DNA from: Sclerotiophoma versabilis
Taxonomy: Eukaryota > Ascomycota > Dothideomycetes > Pleosporales > Didymellaceae
Direction: 5' to 3'
NCBI GenBank assembly: GCA_012274445.1
Contig: JAAROD010000069.1
Coordinates: 806,001-870,000, forward strand
DNA: 64,000 bases
Shown here: one piece after another, positions 35,912 through 48,082 of the stretch
Numbering within the stretch: position 1 is the first letter of the stretch
Layout of the letters: every line of letters begins with the position of its first letter
Notes under the pieces: generated by a model
Told to the model about the DNA's origin: nothing
The model's database searches: none
The model's input: the letters and a program-made list of their open reading frames with translations, nothing else
Translations under genes and position numbers: made by a program

Positions 35912-36973
35912 TCATAGCTCTTTCAGTTTACTGGCTTGGTTCTCTTCTTTCCTCAGCTCCTTTGCGCCAGTCACTGGGCGGCCCTCAACCGCCTTCTCGC
36001 CACCAACCATCTTGAAGCCGTTGTAAAACAGCCATTCAGTGGCATGCTCAACCGGCTCATCAAACATGTACGGGAGGAATGGTACGGCTGCGAGTCCGAG
36101 CTGTAGGTCGTTAGTGAGCGCCATCGAGATTTGCAAATTGTACCTACACCAATAGGACCCCATGTCCTCAATGTCTTATTCTTCACGTCCTTCATTGCAC
36201 GGCCAGAGTACTTGACAAGGCTGTGAATGGTGAACGCAGGCAATCCCATCGATGCAACAGCCTGGAAGATAGCTCTCTGGGCCATGACAGCTCTGTAATC
36301 CTCAATAGCCGGTATCCTCCCTGCAACGACCTCTCCACCGGTCAACACACTTCCTTGTCCGCCAAACTTGACACCCTCGGTACTCGTAGCTTTCTGCGCA
36401 AGCTGCTGCACTTGACCGACTACACCTGTGGCCCGTCCTGTTGCTGCCAAGTCTCTGTTCTCCTTCTGCTGCTCATTGATCTGCGTTGGAGATTCGAGAT
36501 AGTTCTCGGGGTGTAGAACCTTCTGGTTGCGAACGTACGCCTTGTAGCCTTCGTGGGCGACGTCACCAGTCAGGTACAGCCATGATACTGCGTACGCGCC
36601 CTTGATAAGGTAGGGATGGGCAACTGGTCTGAAGGACTCGCCAATGTCTGATGTATATGCAACATAGCGGTGGGCAGAGAGCATGATAGTACGGATGCGG
36701 GTTGCGTAGGCGGCATAACGGATGGAGGTATCAGTTGTGTCTTCTGCCCTGTGGTGTGTCAGTAAACGCTCTGTGATTCGATCGCGTTAGGCATAGCTCT
36801 TACCTCCCGTCCGAGATTGTTTCCCACATCTTCTCCTCGTCATCCAGCACAGTCTGGATGTCCTTTGGCAGCTGCTTGCGCGGCGGAGGAACGGAGAAGT
36901 CTGGTCGTGCTTCCTTGCGTGTGCGCTCAACGCCATCCACCTCTTCTACGACTGTCTTGTTGTCCTTGGCCAT
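35912..36973 (-). CDS. Mitochondrial fission process protein MTP18/MTFP1-like
   Basis: Exons 36973-36804, 36748-36148 and 36100-35912 give 319 residues. Introns are 55 nt (GTAAGA, branch ACTGAC, CACAG) and 47 nt (GTAGGT, branch ACTAAC, TACAG). The N-terminal 70 residues are charged. The conserved part starts at TSIRYAAYATRIRTIMLSAHRYVAYTSD, typical of the MTP18 family. Membrane-spanning stretches are AYAVSWLYLTGDVA, AIFQAVASMGLPAFTIHSLV and GPIGLGLAAVPFLPYMF, ending with the family segment DEPVEHATEWLFY. Family members sit in the mitochondrial inner membrane and affect fission and inner-membrane integrity. It is head to head with ATP synthase subunit k, 334 bp apart. I would start at 36973; an upstream in-frame ATG at 37024 is possible. 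Confidence 0.88.
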
Positions 36974-37307
36974 TATTGCTGGAGCTGTTCCTACACTGTA
37001 GACTGACCCGTTCTGAAACAACAAAAAGAAGATGTAGAAGCGAAACGGAGGCTCGGGACGTCCAGTCTCTTGTTCGTGTTTAATTGCAGCTGCCTATGTG
37101 GTAGCTCCGACGTCATCCGTCCAAGCTCCTCCTATCTCCCGAGGTCGCGAAGCTGCCATCAGCCACCAGCCACAGCGCGCGCCACAGCGCCAAGCCTCAA
37201 CCCTTGAGTCCGTCCACACTCTCCGCCATCGACACGTTCACGACCTCCATCCATTGCGTCCTCATCACTCTTCGCCTAACCCCGAACCGTATACCCCCAC
37301 CGCCAAA
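36974..37307. promoter_or_regulatory. Putative bidirectional promoter of two mitochondrial genes
   Basis: 334 bp separate the start codons of the MTP18-like gene (minus) and ATP synthase subunit k (plus). The strand next to the subunit k start is C-rich (CACCGCCAAAATG), a good fungal start context. No specific site was identified. Confidence 0.5.
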
Positions 37308-37856
37308 ATGGTTGCTATGTACACTATTGCCGGCCGCCAGGTCGGATCGCACGTCGTACGTTGGCCCCGAGCAGCTCCGCGAAAAGTTCGAATCGAGAAT
37401 CGCAATACGCCCGACATCCCCAGAGCTAGCTTGCAATCGCCCCGTTGTCCTGCGCAGCGCCTAGGAGCTTGAGAAGCTAGCACGGGGATGCAATAGGACG
37501 ATATCGCATCTCAGTCGAAACTAGAACTGCATCCGTTGGATTTATGCCAAGAACTGTGCTAACGACACAACAGCTTGCGATCGCTACCCTCGCAACCACC
37601 TTCTCCACCGCCGCTTTCTTCCTCTCTGGTGGCGAGAAGGTCGACAAGACGCAGCCCCCGATTAACGCCAAGAGCAAGGACGAGGAGAGCTTCGTCAAGT
37701 AAGCCGCCCTGCGCAATCCCTGCAGCACCGCACCACCTTACACCACACGATTGCACTCTGAGCGGAGCTGCATCAGCAGTGCATGTAGAGCCAGCGCTGA
37801 CAGCATACAGGAACTTCGTCCAGAAGGCCGAGGAGAAGGTCACCGGAAAACACTAG
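37308..37856 (+). CDS. atp19: ATP synthase subunit k (Atp19-like), mitochondrial
   Basis: Three exons, 37308-37355, 37574-37698 and 37811-37856, encode only 72 residues, so no exon stands out as a long frame. Intron 1 is 218 nt (GTACGT donor, GCTAAC branch, ACAACAG). Intron 2 is 112 nt (GTAAGC to ATACAG). The protein starts MVAMYTIAGRQVGSHV, has one membrane segment LAIATLATTFSTAAFFLSGG, and ends with QPPINAKSKDEESFVKNFVQKAEE, the pattern of fungal subunit k. In yeast, Atp19 sits in the inner membrane at the dimer interface of the F1Fo synthase. The identification rests on the recognisable small-protein pattern and exact splicing. Confidence 0.8.
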
Positions 37857-38384
37857 ATGTATACCAAGGCTGATGAGGGGGAAGCATGAATTGTAGATAC
37901 GCCAATTGTACCAACAAGCAGCATTGCAATGGAGAATGAGCATCACACCTGACGTCCCGCCTTTTCCCAAAGGAGAGTACTTACACAGTCGATCCCAACG
38001 AGTGGGTCTCAGCACCGCTGTGCACCCACAACCCTGTACACTTTACACATCCGTCAATTCTCGGTCGCCTTGCTTGACCGCGCTTTGAGCAGAGTAAGTT
38101 CGAGCCAATTGCGTCAACACTCGATTTAGCCATTCAGTCCTTCAAACGACGTTCTGGACACGGCGCCAACAGGAGGTCCCAGCTCGAATCTAGCAGGTGA
38201 AAGCGTGAAGTAGTGAATTGCTCGAGACCAACAGTCGCTCAGAAAAGACGAGGTATCATACTCCTCCCAAACAAACACAGCGCTTGCACAACCACAACAC
38301 CAGAATACGCCCAAGCGCCATACTCTCAAAACACATTGCTCGACCTAGCATCAATGCTCCATAAGTTGACGGCCATATACACAC
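37857..38384. other. Convergent intergenic region
   Basis: 3' regions of subunit k and Csm1. No gene seen. Confidence 0.4.
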
Positions 38385-40052
38385 TTACTCCTCATCCTCG
38401 AGGATGATCCTCTTGCTCATGGAATCCACAACCTTGGAGAAGAACTTCGCTGCGTGCCCTCTGGGAAAACTGATCTCTTCGGTCAAATAATCAGGCAGCA
38501 AGTCCAAAAGGTCTTTATCCCTCTGATCATCCAGTAGTGGTTGGTAAATGAACTCTGTATCTGCATAGCTTTCCCCGCCCTCGGAGATGGTCAGATGGAA
38601 ATGCAACGCTAAGACCCGTTAGTTGCTATACAAACACGAAGATCTTGACCTGACTTACTCCCGTTCCGTCCAGTTTGCAGACAGTCGTACACGTCTTCGT
38701 CATCCTCGTTCTTCTTCACGCCAACAATGACAAGATTTGTCAAGTCGCAATACATCTCCACCTTCTGCTTCTGCAGCATCGCGTCCTTCGCTGCCTCCGC
38801 GCTTCCGGGCAGTACCACTCCCGTTGTTCTCGCCTTAACGGCACTGCCCGGTACCTTGGCTTCTGACTGCGTCGACGAGCGCGCTGCTGCGAGTTTGGTG
38901 TTGAGCGTTGCGTTCTCCTTCTGTGCGGTGTTGAGAGCGTCGGTGAGTTTTTTGGTTTCGGTGGTGAGAGAGGTGTTGGTCTTCGTGAGGGCGGCGATGG
39001 ACTTGTTGAGGGATGTGATTTCGGAGGTGCGTGATTGCAGGTCCGCGACTTGTTGTTTGAGGGCTTTGATTAGTGCGTCTTGATCTGCAATTTATGTGTT
39101 AGTCGTGATCTAAGGTAGGAGAGAGGTATATCATACCCTTAGTGACTTGTTCTGTCCGCTTCCTCAGCTGCTCAAAATTGGATTCCTTCCCTGATGTTGC
39201 AACATCCTTCAGTGTTTCGTATTTCGCTGTCATTGCTTCCAACTTCTTAGTTAGATCTCCCACCTTCCGCCGCATAACTGGATCACGTTCTGTATCTGAC
39301 ACGCTTCCAGCTCGCGGCCCAGCAGCTGAGGGCTGTCGTGTCTTGCTTGCTGCTGCTGTGCGACGCGCTGACGGTCGCGGTGGTGGCGGCATACTCTCAG
39401 GTATCTCTTCAATCTCGATCGAGTCCTCGATGTCCATGGGGTCCGCCTCTGGCTCAGCTTGTGTCTCCGGGATTGTGGGCGCTTCTGGCTCTGTCTGTAA
39501 CTCTGCGCCGCGCTTGCTCGATCGTGACTTTGCCGCTAGATTCACCTTGGTCTCCTTCTTCGCTGCAGGCTCTTTTGCTGCAGCCTTGCGCCCTCGCTTT
39601 GCGGGCGCAGGCTCCTCTTCAGCGGGCTCCTCTTCCTCTTGCGCTTTCTTAGCCTTCGCTGGTCGCCCTCTCTTAGCTGGCTTCACGGGCTCTGCAGCTT
39701 CTGTGACAGCCTCTTCGTCCAGTTCATCCGCTTCCTCTGCATCGCTTTCTGCGCCGTTCTTGCGTGCTGCCTGCGCCTTGCGACCAGCCTTTGCAGGCGC
39801 TTTCTTTGTGACTGCGTTTTCTTTCTTAATTTCGGCGACACGCGTCGGAGGCCTGCCCTTATTGGTCGCTTTTATTGCAGAAGCAGTTTTGGCTGGTTGC
39901 GCAGCCTTTCCACGCGCTTTGCGGGCTGGCGCTCTGTTTTCGGTGTTGGAGTCTGGTGTGGGCATTGCGTTGAGCTCGTCATGCGTCATGTCGTCTTCAG
40001 ATGCCGAGTCGACGGTGAAGGAAATGTTTGCGAGCGCATTGCGAGGCGCCAT
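38385..40052 (-). CDS. pcs1: Kinetochore/monopolin subunit Csm1/Pcs1
   Basis: Exons 40052-39137, 39084-38659 and 38608-38385 give 521 residues. Introns are 52 nt (GTATGA, branch CGACTAAC, TTGCAG) and 50 nt (GTAAGT, branch CAACTAAC, CTTAG). Residues 1-240 are disordered and Lys/Ala/Pro-rich with KRGRPAK and KRGRKA AT-hook-like motifs. A coiled coil runs from about residue 270 to 385 (KVGDLTKKLEAMTAKYETL ... ALNTAQKENATLNTKL). The globular Csm1 end is at about 400-521 (VEMYCDLTNLVIVGVKKNEDDEDVYDC, then LHFHLTI and EISFPRGHAAKFFSKVVDSM). In fission yeast Pcs1 with Mde4 clamps microtubule sites at one kinetochore and prevents merotelic attachment. Nuclear. Confidence 0.9.
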
Positions 40053-40344
40053 TTCTGCAGTATTCTGGGGCGTTGCGCCTGGAAAAGTTGGAAGCCGCGA
40101 ATGTTGCTGGTCGGTCTTGCGACGGAAGTGGGATGTAAACAACGCTCAACGTCAAAGTCCGTGCACGCAACGCGGTAGCGCGTGCTTTGTTCTCACGGAC
40201 GGACCAAGCATCAACGTTGGACAGTTTCTCACAAGAATACTTATACGTAATTGTGACCATGGCCTAGTGTGAAGACGTTGATCTATCTCCTGCACATGGG
40301 CTCGAATCTTGCTCGAGTCCTGGAGTACATACACATTGTAGAGG

Positions 40345-41121
40345 CTAAGTCATCTTCTCAAATACCTTTCCCATACTGCTCTGCCAGCTGTCGACAATAT
40401 CGTTTGCCATACCCGCGCCAATCATCACATCGCCCTTTTTCCATTTGCCTATTGTTTCTTCCGTGAATTCCTCCACGCTCAACGCATTCTTGTTGTTCTC
40501 CTTCTTATTGTCGTCCGGGTTCTCTCTCTCGCGATGCAAATCCGTTGCTACAGTGGGCGGCGCGATCTCAAGCACCTTGACGCTGGACTCTTTCAACTGT
40601 GCTCGTAGCGCCATACTCCAGAAATGCATCCACGCCTTTGTGCCATTGTAAACTGGGTTAATGATGGAGAAGGGAACGAAGCCGAGCACGGAGGATACAT
40701 TGACGATTAGGGCATTGTCTTTCGACTTGAGGTGTGGTAGGAGGTTCAGTGCAAGGTGCATCGGACCTCTGATGTTGATATCGATTTCTTGGTCTGCCTT
40801 TTGTGTAAATTCGGAGGTGTCCATCTTGTTGACGTCGAGAGGACGTTGCACGCCAGCATTATTGATGAGGCAATCGAGATCCGGGTGTTCTGTGGTGATC
40901 TTCTCGACGAAGTCAGGTATCGAGGAGACGTCGCCCGTGTCGAGGACATAGTAGGCTGCTGCGCCGATTTCCTTTGTGGTGTCTTTTAATTTTGATTCTG
41001 TGCGGCCGGCGATGATGACTTTCTTGCCATCCTTAATCAGCTGTTGGGAGAGAGCTTTGCCAATGCCGCCTCCACCACCGGTTACGAGAGCGGTCTTGAA
41101 GCTGTAATTTGAGGAGGACAT
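40345..41121 (-). CDS. Classical short-chain dehydrogenase/reductase
   Basis: Intronless, 258 residues. The cofactor motif is TGGGGGIG (14-21), with NNAG at 87-90, catalytic Ser143/144 (NVSS), Tyr158 and Lys162 (YNGTK). Arg40 after the second strand (IIAGRTESK) favours NADP(H). The TxxSxFIxxxD-like pattern of lipid reductases is absent. The C-terminal part (VLEIAPPTVATDLHRERENPDDNKKENNKN) resembles the DltE-like branch of SDRs found in bacteria and fungi. The substrate is unknown. It is divergent from the phenol monooxygenase-like gene at 41824, with 702 bp between, so a joint role in aromatic or ketone metabolism is possible but only suggested by position. Confidence 0.9.
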   Translation of the reverse strand: MSSSNYSFKTALVTGGGGGIGKALSQQLIKDGKKVIIAGRTESKLKDTTKEIGAAAYYVLDTGDVSSIPDFVEKITTEHPDLDCLINNAGVQRPLDVNKMDTSEFTQKADQEIDINIRGPMHLALNLLPHLKSKDNALIVNVSSVLGFVPFSIINPVYNGTKAWMHFWSMALRAQLKESSVKVLEIAPPTVATDLHRERENPDDNKKENNKNALSVEEFTEETIGKWKKGDVMIGAGMANDIVDSWQSSMGKVFEKMT

Positions 41122-41823
41122 TGTGAAGTTTACAGTTGAAAGAATCTACTGTATCTGAAAGAATACCTAGTAGGCTGGCTCATGGCACATTTTGTTCGTC
41201 ATCATGGCTACAATTTGTCAACTCGAACAATGACGTAGAGCGTGTACTGATGATACAAGTGCGTCATCGTATACTTTTTTCATCCTATCCATATTCGAGA
41301 ACACCTTTTGTAAGCAACGTCCATACACTTGTAACTTCAAACCCTGTGTGTGGGAAGCGCAATGTGGCGGCGACGAAGATTCCACGATCGAAGCTCCAGC
41401 GGGGCACTCTCGACGAGCCTCGGCCGCCCCTCCATCCCTGCACTGCTTTGAACACTTTGACAAACTCCTGACAAACACTCTCTCGGCCGCACCACCATCT
41501 CCACTCACCAATCATGTCCGCCGGAGTTCAAAGAAGCGTCATCTATACTGGATCGAGCTTGGCGTGTTGTGGGGTAACGGCCTCAAATAGTACGCGGATG
41601 TTCCGCTCTGTATGGAATCCCGCAGTTCCGAAAAATGCTGCCGCGTCTGCTGGAGCGGAGTAGCGACATGGCGTACAAAATGTATATCAGGAGCCCGTCC
41701 TGGGTAGCTGTTCTTGAATTGACTGTTGACACTTCGACTGCTATCTTCGTTCTGTCACTTGGCTTGATAGTCACTGCTGGCTGGCTTTTCGGACCTTGAT
41801 CTTTCAGCGACACTAGTCGAACC
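41122..41823. promoter_or_regulatory. Shared upstream region of the SDR and phenol monooxygenase genes
   Basis: 702 bp between divergent starts. No accepted gene. No distinct binding motif recognised. Confidence 0.4.
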
Positions 41824-43978
41824 ATGGCAAACACTGAGTCGTCAGAATCAAACTGCGATGTGTACGTACAGATGCAGCTGATGGAAGACCTACACTGATA
41901 TGCGACAGCCTCATCGTTGGCGCCGGGCCTGCTGGGTAAGCAGCCATGACAACCACAAGCCAGGAGGTGTTCACTACTAACTGCCCTTCAGCATGATGAT
42001 GGCAGCCTGGATGGCCCGCATGGGCATCAACGCCCGCATCGTGGACAAGCGCAGCACCAAAATCTTCGCTGGACAAGCCGACGGCCTGCAAATCCGCAGT
42101 CTGGAAATCTTTGACAGCTTTGGATTCGCCGACCGTGCGTGGAAGGAGGCGAACCACATGATCGAGATGTGCATGTGGAATCCTGGTGAAGATGGCGTGC
42201 TGAGGAGGAGCGACCGTGTTCCTGATGTGCCAGCTGGTCTGTCACGATTTACACAGATCGTACTGCATCAGGGCCGTATCGAGCGCTTCTTCCTCGATCA
42301 CATTAAGAAGCACTCTAAAGACACATTACGCGTCGAAAGAGCCGTGCTGCCCGAATCTCTGGAAATTGATGATAAGAGGTGCGACGACCACTCAGCGGAC
42401 AACTACCCCATCAAGGTGCAATTGAGGCACCTCACAGACGAAGAGGCTGCGCCAGCCCAAGCAAATGGCCGGACGGTTAGCGATGGTTTGTTCAGGAGTA
42501 ACCTGGTGGATGACGATACCGATGACTTGATCAGGAAGGGTAAGGAAAACAAAAGAGGCACAGAGACCGTAAGAGCGAAGTACATGGTAGGATGCGACGG
42601 GGCGCACAGCTGGACAAGAAGGCAGTTGGGATTTCAGCTCGAAGGTGAACCGACCGACTTCATCTGGGGGGTTCTCGACATCGTACCCATCACTGATTTT
42701 CCCGACATCCGCAATCGTTGTGCCGTCCACAGTGCATCTTCTGGATCGCTGATGGTCATCCCTCGCGAAGAGAAGCTGGTTCGACTATACATTCAACTCA
42801 CCGAGATCAAGCCAGATGCGTCAGGTCGCGCCGATCGGTCGAAGATCACGCCTGAAACGATCATCAAAGCTGCGCAGAAGATCATTGCGCCATACTCCCT
42901 GACATACGAGTATTGCGACTGGTTCACTGCCTACCAGATTGGGCAGCGAGTCGGGACGAACTTTGACCACAAGAGCCGCGTGTTCCTGACCGGTGATGCG
43001 GTGCATACACATTCACCCAAGGCTGGTAAGTTTTGACTTGTATTGCCGACAGTCAGGTCGCTAATAGTTTTCCAAGGCCAGGGAATGAACGTCAGCATGC
43101 AAGACTCTTTCAACCTGGGATGGAAACTGGGACTAGTTGTCAAAGGCATTGCCCAACCCTCGATCCTGAAGACGTACCAGTCGGAGCGACGAAGGATTGC
43201 ACAGGACCTTATTGACTTTGACCATAAGTTTTCAAGACTGTTCTCTGGCCGCCCAGCAAAGGACGTCATGGACGAAGAGGGGGTGAGCATGGAGGACTTC
43301 AAGCAGGCCTTCCTTAACGGGAACATGTTCGCATCAGGTCTCTCGGTTGACTATGGCACAAGCATGCTGGTCGCAAAGCCGGGAAGCTCTGCTGACCAAG
43401 GCGACGGCACAGACGTATCATCAACGCATCACCAGAAAGTGGTTGGCAGGCAAGAGCTCGCGACCAACATCAAGCTTGGCATGCGCTTCCCGAGCTACCA
43501 GGTGCTGAATCAGTCAGATGCACGGCCCTGGGAGTTCCAGGAGAAACTGAGGAGCGACGGGCGATTCCGCATTATCGTGTTTGCAGGCAACGTCGTTAGC
43601 CCGCAGCAGCAGGCGCGTCTCAAAGTGTTCTGTCAGCAGCTGACGTCGTCGGGCTTCCTCGCACCGCATGTTCACAAGAGCATCGCGCTGTTGACTTGCC
43701 ATGCGTCGAAGCGCACAGAGGCAGAACTTCTGCGCGACTTCCCAGACGTGCTGCATCCCTTCGACAGCAAGATGGGGTGGGACTACGACTCTGTGTATGT
43801 GGACGATGTCAGCTATCACGAGGGCTTTGGCGACGCGTACAGGAACTACGGCGTGGACAAAGAGAGTGGATGTGTGGTGGTGACAAGACCAGACCAGTAT
43901 GTGGGGTACGTGGACTCGCTGGATGAGGAGGGCTTCGTTGGTGTGGAGGCATACTTCAAAGGGGTGCTTGCATCTTAG
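41824..43978 (+). CDS. Phenol 2-monooxygenase-type FAD hydroxylase
   Basis: Four exons, 41824-41861, 41909-41935, 41992-43025 and 43077-43978, give 666 residues, matching the family. Introns are 47, 56 and 51 nt; exon 2 is only 27 nt and holds most of the FAD motif. Spliced, the start reads NCDVLIVGAGPAGMMMAAWMAR, the GxGxxG dinucleotide fold. The second FAD/NADPH motif is CDGAHSWTRRQLG. The third is VFLTGDAVHTHSPKAGQGMN, with a GD motif broken by intron 3. The C-terminal third (FRIIVFAGNV ... YDSVYVDDVSYHEG) is the thioredoxin-like domain of phenol hydroxylases. The reaction is NADPH- and O2-dependent ortho-hydroxylation of an aromatic ring; substrate unproven (phenol, cresol or 3-hydroxybenzoate are family choices). 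Confidence 0.92.
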
Positions 43979-44517
43979 ACGAGCAGTCAGGCGCCATGTC
44001 ATGGACGAACGAACAATCATGTGCTTTGTTGTGGACGAGTTCAGCCGGTCTGTCATGGACGAGCAGAGACGAAGATTGCAAGCGCCTGTACTCGGTACCT
44101 GCAGGCTGGCGGCGCGAGAGCCCAATGGCAAGCGGTGCCTGAAGTTTCAGATGTGTACACCATTCGTAGCACAGCGGCGGACGGGTTGCACGGCGACTAG
44201 TGGATCTGCGGTGGAGGCCCCAATTAGGAATGAGTTGTCGTGCGGTCTAAGCCCACGCGCCAGGCCGCCTTACGGGTCTAGTGGGCGGTTGCTGGGGAAA
44301 CGGGCCCATGGTCAACATTCACACCCCACGATCCGCTACGTCCGCCAGCTCATGCCGCCCTAAGACAGCAGTCCCACCCGTTTCGAGACTCATTTCTACC
44401 CAATTTTCGGCACGCGTCCATTGTTACCCAAACTGCGGCAAGGAACAGCCACTGCATCGTGGAGTCTATTGAGTTTATCGTCTTTTCGCAGCAGGCACAG
44501 CGGCGCGCGGCGCAAGC
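43979..44517. other. Intergenic, chitin synthase promoter region
   Basis: About 540 bp between two + strand genes. No gene accepted. It should hold the chitin synthase promoter and 5' leader. Confidence 0.4.
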
Positions 44518-47500
44518 ATGGATCGGCCGCGTACACCGGACGGCGGACGCTATGGACGGCCGCCTGCATACGACGAGGATGAGCTCTTGCCATCGATGCA
44601 AGGGAGCTCAACAATGCGCTTGTTGACAAACGTGGAGGACAGCTACCAGTGAGTGTCTTGTTGTGTCTTGTCGTGTGTTGCAGTTCTACTTTCACTTCGA
44701 TTCCCCGCTTTGTACATTCCGTCTCGTCCTTCCGTCTCTTCATTCCCGGATTGACGTCTCCTCCTGCCCCCAGAAGACGCTCGTTCGACGACTCTTCAGA
44801 CCTCATGTCCGGCGCCAACAGCACCGCGGGCGCGCTGGGCGCGAGGATGACGGCCTCGGAAGCAGGCTCGACCAAGGCGGCCGAGGCAGACATTGTCGAC
44901 TTCCTGCGCGAGGCCGGCGATGCGCTGAACGCGACGTCGTCGCACCCTCCGCCCCCGCCGGCGATGCCGCGGCGCAAGACGCTCAAGACGCGCCTGAGCG
45001 ACTCCCTCTACGCGTCCCGACCGAAGCTCGTCCCGCATGACCATGGCTTACCAATGCAACCTCTGCGCAGACCAACAGAGCCCAGCTCGCACGCATACCA
45101 GCCGACCGCCTCGAGCGTGTCGGGCCTCTCGCGCACGCAGTCGGTGCTGGACACGGCGCCCAACATGCCGCCGCCCCTCGACGGCTCGTCGCCGCCGTAC
45201 CAGCCCTACCGCCGGCCACTGTCGCCCGACCGCGCCTACTCGCCCACGCGCACCTCGTTCGACTACGCCCGCCCGCCCGCGTCCACACAGTACGAGCCGG
45301 AGACGCTCGACGGCAGCCCGCGGCCAGGCAGTCCGACGCGGCCGCTGCCCCCCCAGCCACTGTTCGCCGGCGGTGCTCGCCCTGCCACCCGCGACACAGA
45401 CCTGGGCGGCGACATGGGCAACATGACCGCCATACCCATCGACGACGACGACGACCCCTTCGACGACGCCAAGACGTACGACCGCCGCCCCGACTTCGAC
45501 TCGCGCGGCTCCTACATGTCCGACGACACCTACGCCGACGGCTACACCAACATCGACGAGAAGGACGAGCACTACGGGCCGGCCCCCACCGGTGCCATGC
45601 CGCGACGCGGCGCCCGCGAGGCGGTCATGACGAAGAAGGAGGTCCGTCTGATCAACGGCGAGCTGATCCTGGAGTGCAAGATCCCCACCATTCTGTACAG
45701 CTTCCTCCCCCGGAGAGACGACATCGAGTTCACCCACATGCGCTACACCGCCGTCACCTGCGACCCCGACGACTTTGTCGACCGCGGCTACAAGCTGCGC
45801 CAGAACTTCGGCACCCAGCGCGAGACCGAGCTGTTCATCTGCATCACCATGTACAACGAGAACGAAATCGACTTCACCCGCACCATGCACGGCGTCATGC
45901 AGAACATCACCCACTTCTGCTCGCGCATGAAGTCGCGAACATGGGGCAAAGACGGCTGGCAGAAGATCGTCGTGTGCATCATCTCCGACGGCCGTAGCAA
46001 GGTCCATCCGCGCACGCTCGACGCCATTGCCGCCATGGGTTGCTTCCAGGAGGGTATCGCGAAGAACCACGTCAACCAGCGCGAAGTCACAGCCCACGTT
46101 TACGAGTACACAACCCAGGTCTCGCTGGATTCGGACCTGAAGTTCAAGGGTGCCGAGAAGGGCATTGTGCCGTGCCAGATGATCTTCTGCTTGAAGGAGG
46201 CCAATTCGAAAAAGCTAAACTCGCACCGTTGGTTCTTCAATGCCTTTGGCCGCGCACTGAATCCGAATATCTGCATTCTCCTCGATGTTGGAACGAAGCC
46301 TGGTCCCAAAGCCTTGTACCATCTCTGGAAAGCATTCGACACAGACTCATCCGTAGCCGGTGCTGCCGGCGAGATCAAGGCCGGCAAAGGCAAGGCCTGG
46401 CTCGGTCTTCTCAACCCACTGGTCGCATCGCAGAACTTCGAGTACAAAATGTCAAACATTCTTGACAAGCCGCTGGAGTCGGTCTTCGGCTACATCACTG
46501 TATTACCCGGTGCACTGTCAGCGTACCGTTACCATGCGCTGCAGAACGATCATACAGGACACGGCCCGCTCAGTCAGTACTTCAAGGGCGAGACGCTGCA
46601 CGGCCAGGACGCCGATGTCTTTACTGCAAACATGTACCTTGCTGAAGATCGTATCCTGTGCTGGGAATTGGTGGCGAAGCGCAGTGAACAGTGGGTCTTG
46701 AAGTATGTCAAGGCGGCGACTGGTGAGACTGATGTGCCTGGTAAGTCGAGCCACATATACATTGATAACAGCATTGCTGACATTTTCTAGACTCTGTCCC
46801 TGAATTCATATCGCAGCGTCGACGTTGGCTCAACGGTGCCTTCTTCGCCGCTGTATACTCCCTGCTCCACTTCAAGCAAGTCTGGTCGACCGACCACACC
46901 GTCTGGCGCAAGATCCTACTCCACATCGAATTCGTCTACCAGTTCGTGCAACTCATGTTCACCTTCTTCTCGCTTGCCAACTTCTACCTCACCTTCTACT
47001 TTGTCGCCGGCTCGCTTTCTGATCCCGAGATGGATCCCTTCGGCCACAGCATCGGCAAAGTCATTTTCTACATCCTCCGCTACACCTGCACGCTGTTAAT
47101 CTGCATGCAATTCATCCTTTCGATGGGTAACCGACCCCAAGGTGCAAAGAAGATGTTCCTCTGGAGCATGATCGGCTATGGTGTCATCATGGCATACACG
47201 ACCTTTGCCTCAATCTACATCGTCGTGTACCAGCTCAAAAACAGCGATGCTCCCAAAACAATCGGGAACAACACGTTCACCAACCTCATCGTCTCCACCG
47301 CAACGACCATCGGTCTCTACTTCCTCATGTCTTTCATGTACCTCGATCCCTGGCACATGTTCACAAGTAGCGCACAATACTTCGCCCTTCTCCCATCGTA
47401 TATTGCGACCCTGCAAGTCTACGCCTTCTGCAATACGCACGACATCACCTGGGGTACCAAGGGCGACAACGTCGCAAAGACGGATCTGGGCGACGCCAAA

Positions 47501-48082
47501 GCCAAAGCCGGGAACGTAGTCGAACTCGAGATGCCCAGCGAGCAACTCGACATTGACTCGGGCTACGACGAGGCCCTGCGCAATCTCCGAGATAGAGTCG
47601 AAGTCCCCGAGAAGCCCATGTCCGAGTCGCAACAACAGGAAGACTACTACCGCGCAGTCCGCACATACATGGTCGTCATCTGGCTCATCAGTAACGCCGT
47701 CCTGGCCATGGCCGTTTCCGAAGCCTACGGCAACCGCAAAGTCACCAATAACTTCTACCTCACCTTCATCCTGTGGAGTGTCGCGGCGCTCGCGCTTTTC
47801 AGAGCGGTGGGGTCCACAAGTTTCCTCGTTATCAACAGCATCCACACCGCCATGGAGACCAAACTCAAGTGGGAGGATAAGATCGAAGATAAAAAAGGCG
47901 GGAGTACGGGACTTGGTGGTGGAATTAAGAGTAAGCGCAAGGGCAAGTGGTGGAAATTCGGCTTTGGCGGGTCGTACGGGGGATCTGTCGTGTCCAGTGC
48001 GTGGTTCAGCAAGAGTTCGATTTCAAGCAAGTTGTCGAGCATCAGCCCGAGTAATTGGGGCGGTAGCTCCGTGGGGCGGTAG
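44518..48082 (+). CDS. Chitin synthase, division 1 (class I/II-like)
   Basis: Exons 44518-44648, 44774-46740 and 46791-48082 give 1129 residues. Introns are 125 nt (GTGAGT to CCCCAG) and 50 nt (GTAAGT to TTCTAG). Residues 1-340 are disordered, rich in Pro, Ser, Asp and Tyr and encoded by very GC-rich DNA. The N-terminal cap motif KKEVRLINGELILECKIPT opens the conserved part near residue 350. Catalytic motifs are ITMYNENE near 405, LLDVGTKPG, the EDR in LAEDRILCWEL, and QRRRWLNG near 706, followed by about seven membrane helices to near residue 1000. NKPLESVFGYI-type segments and the absence of a myosin or DEK tail place it in division 1. It makes beta-1,4-GlcNAc chains at the plasma membrane. 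Confidence 0.93.

Noticed and set aside
39142..40272. 376-codon plus-strand frame over Csm1
   Set aside because: Ser/Ala-rich antisense shadow of the Lys/Ala-rich Csm1 N-terminus.
45048..46097. 349-codon minus-strand frame inside the chitin synthase gene
   Set aside because: Shadow frame in very GC-rich coding DNA. The sense frame carries all chitin synthase motifs.
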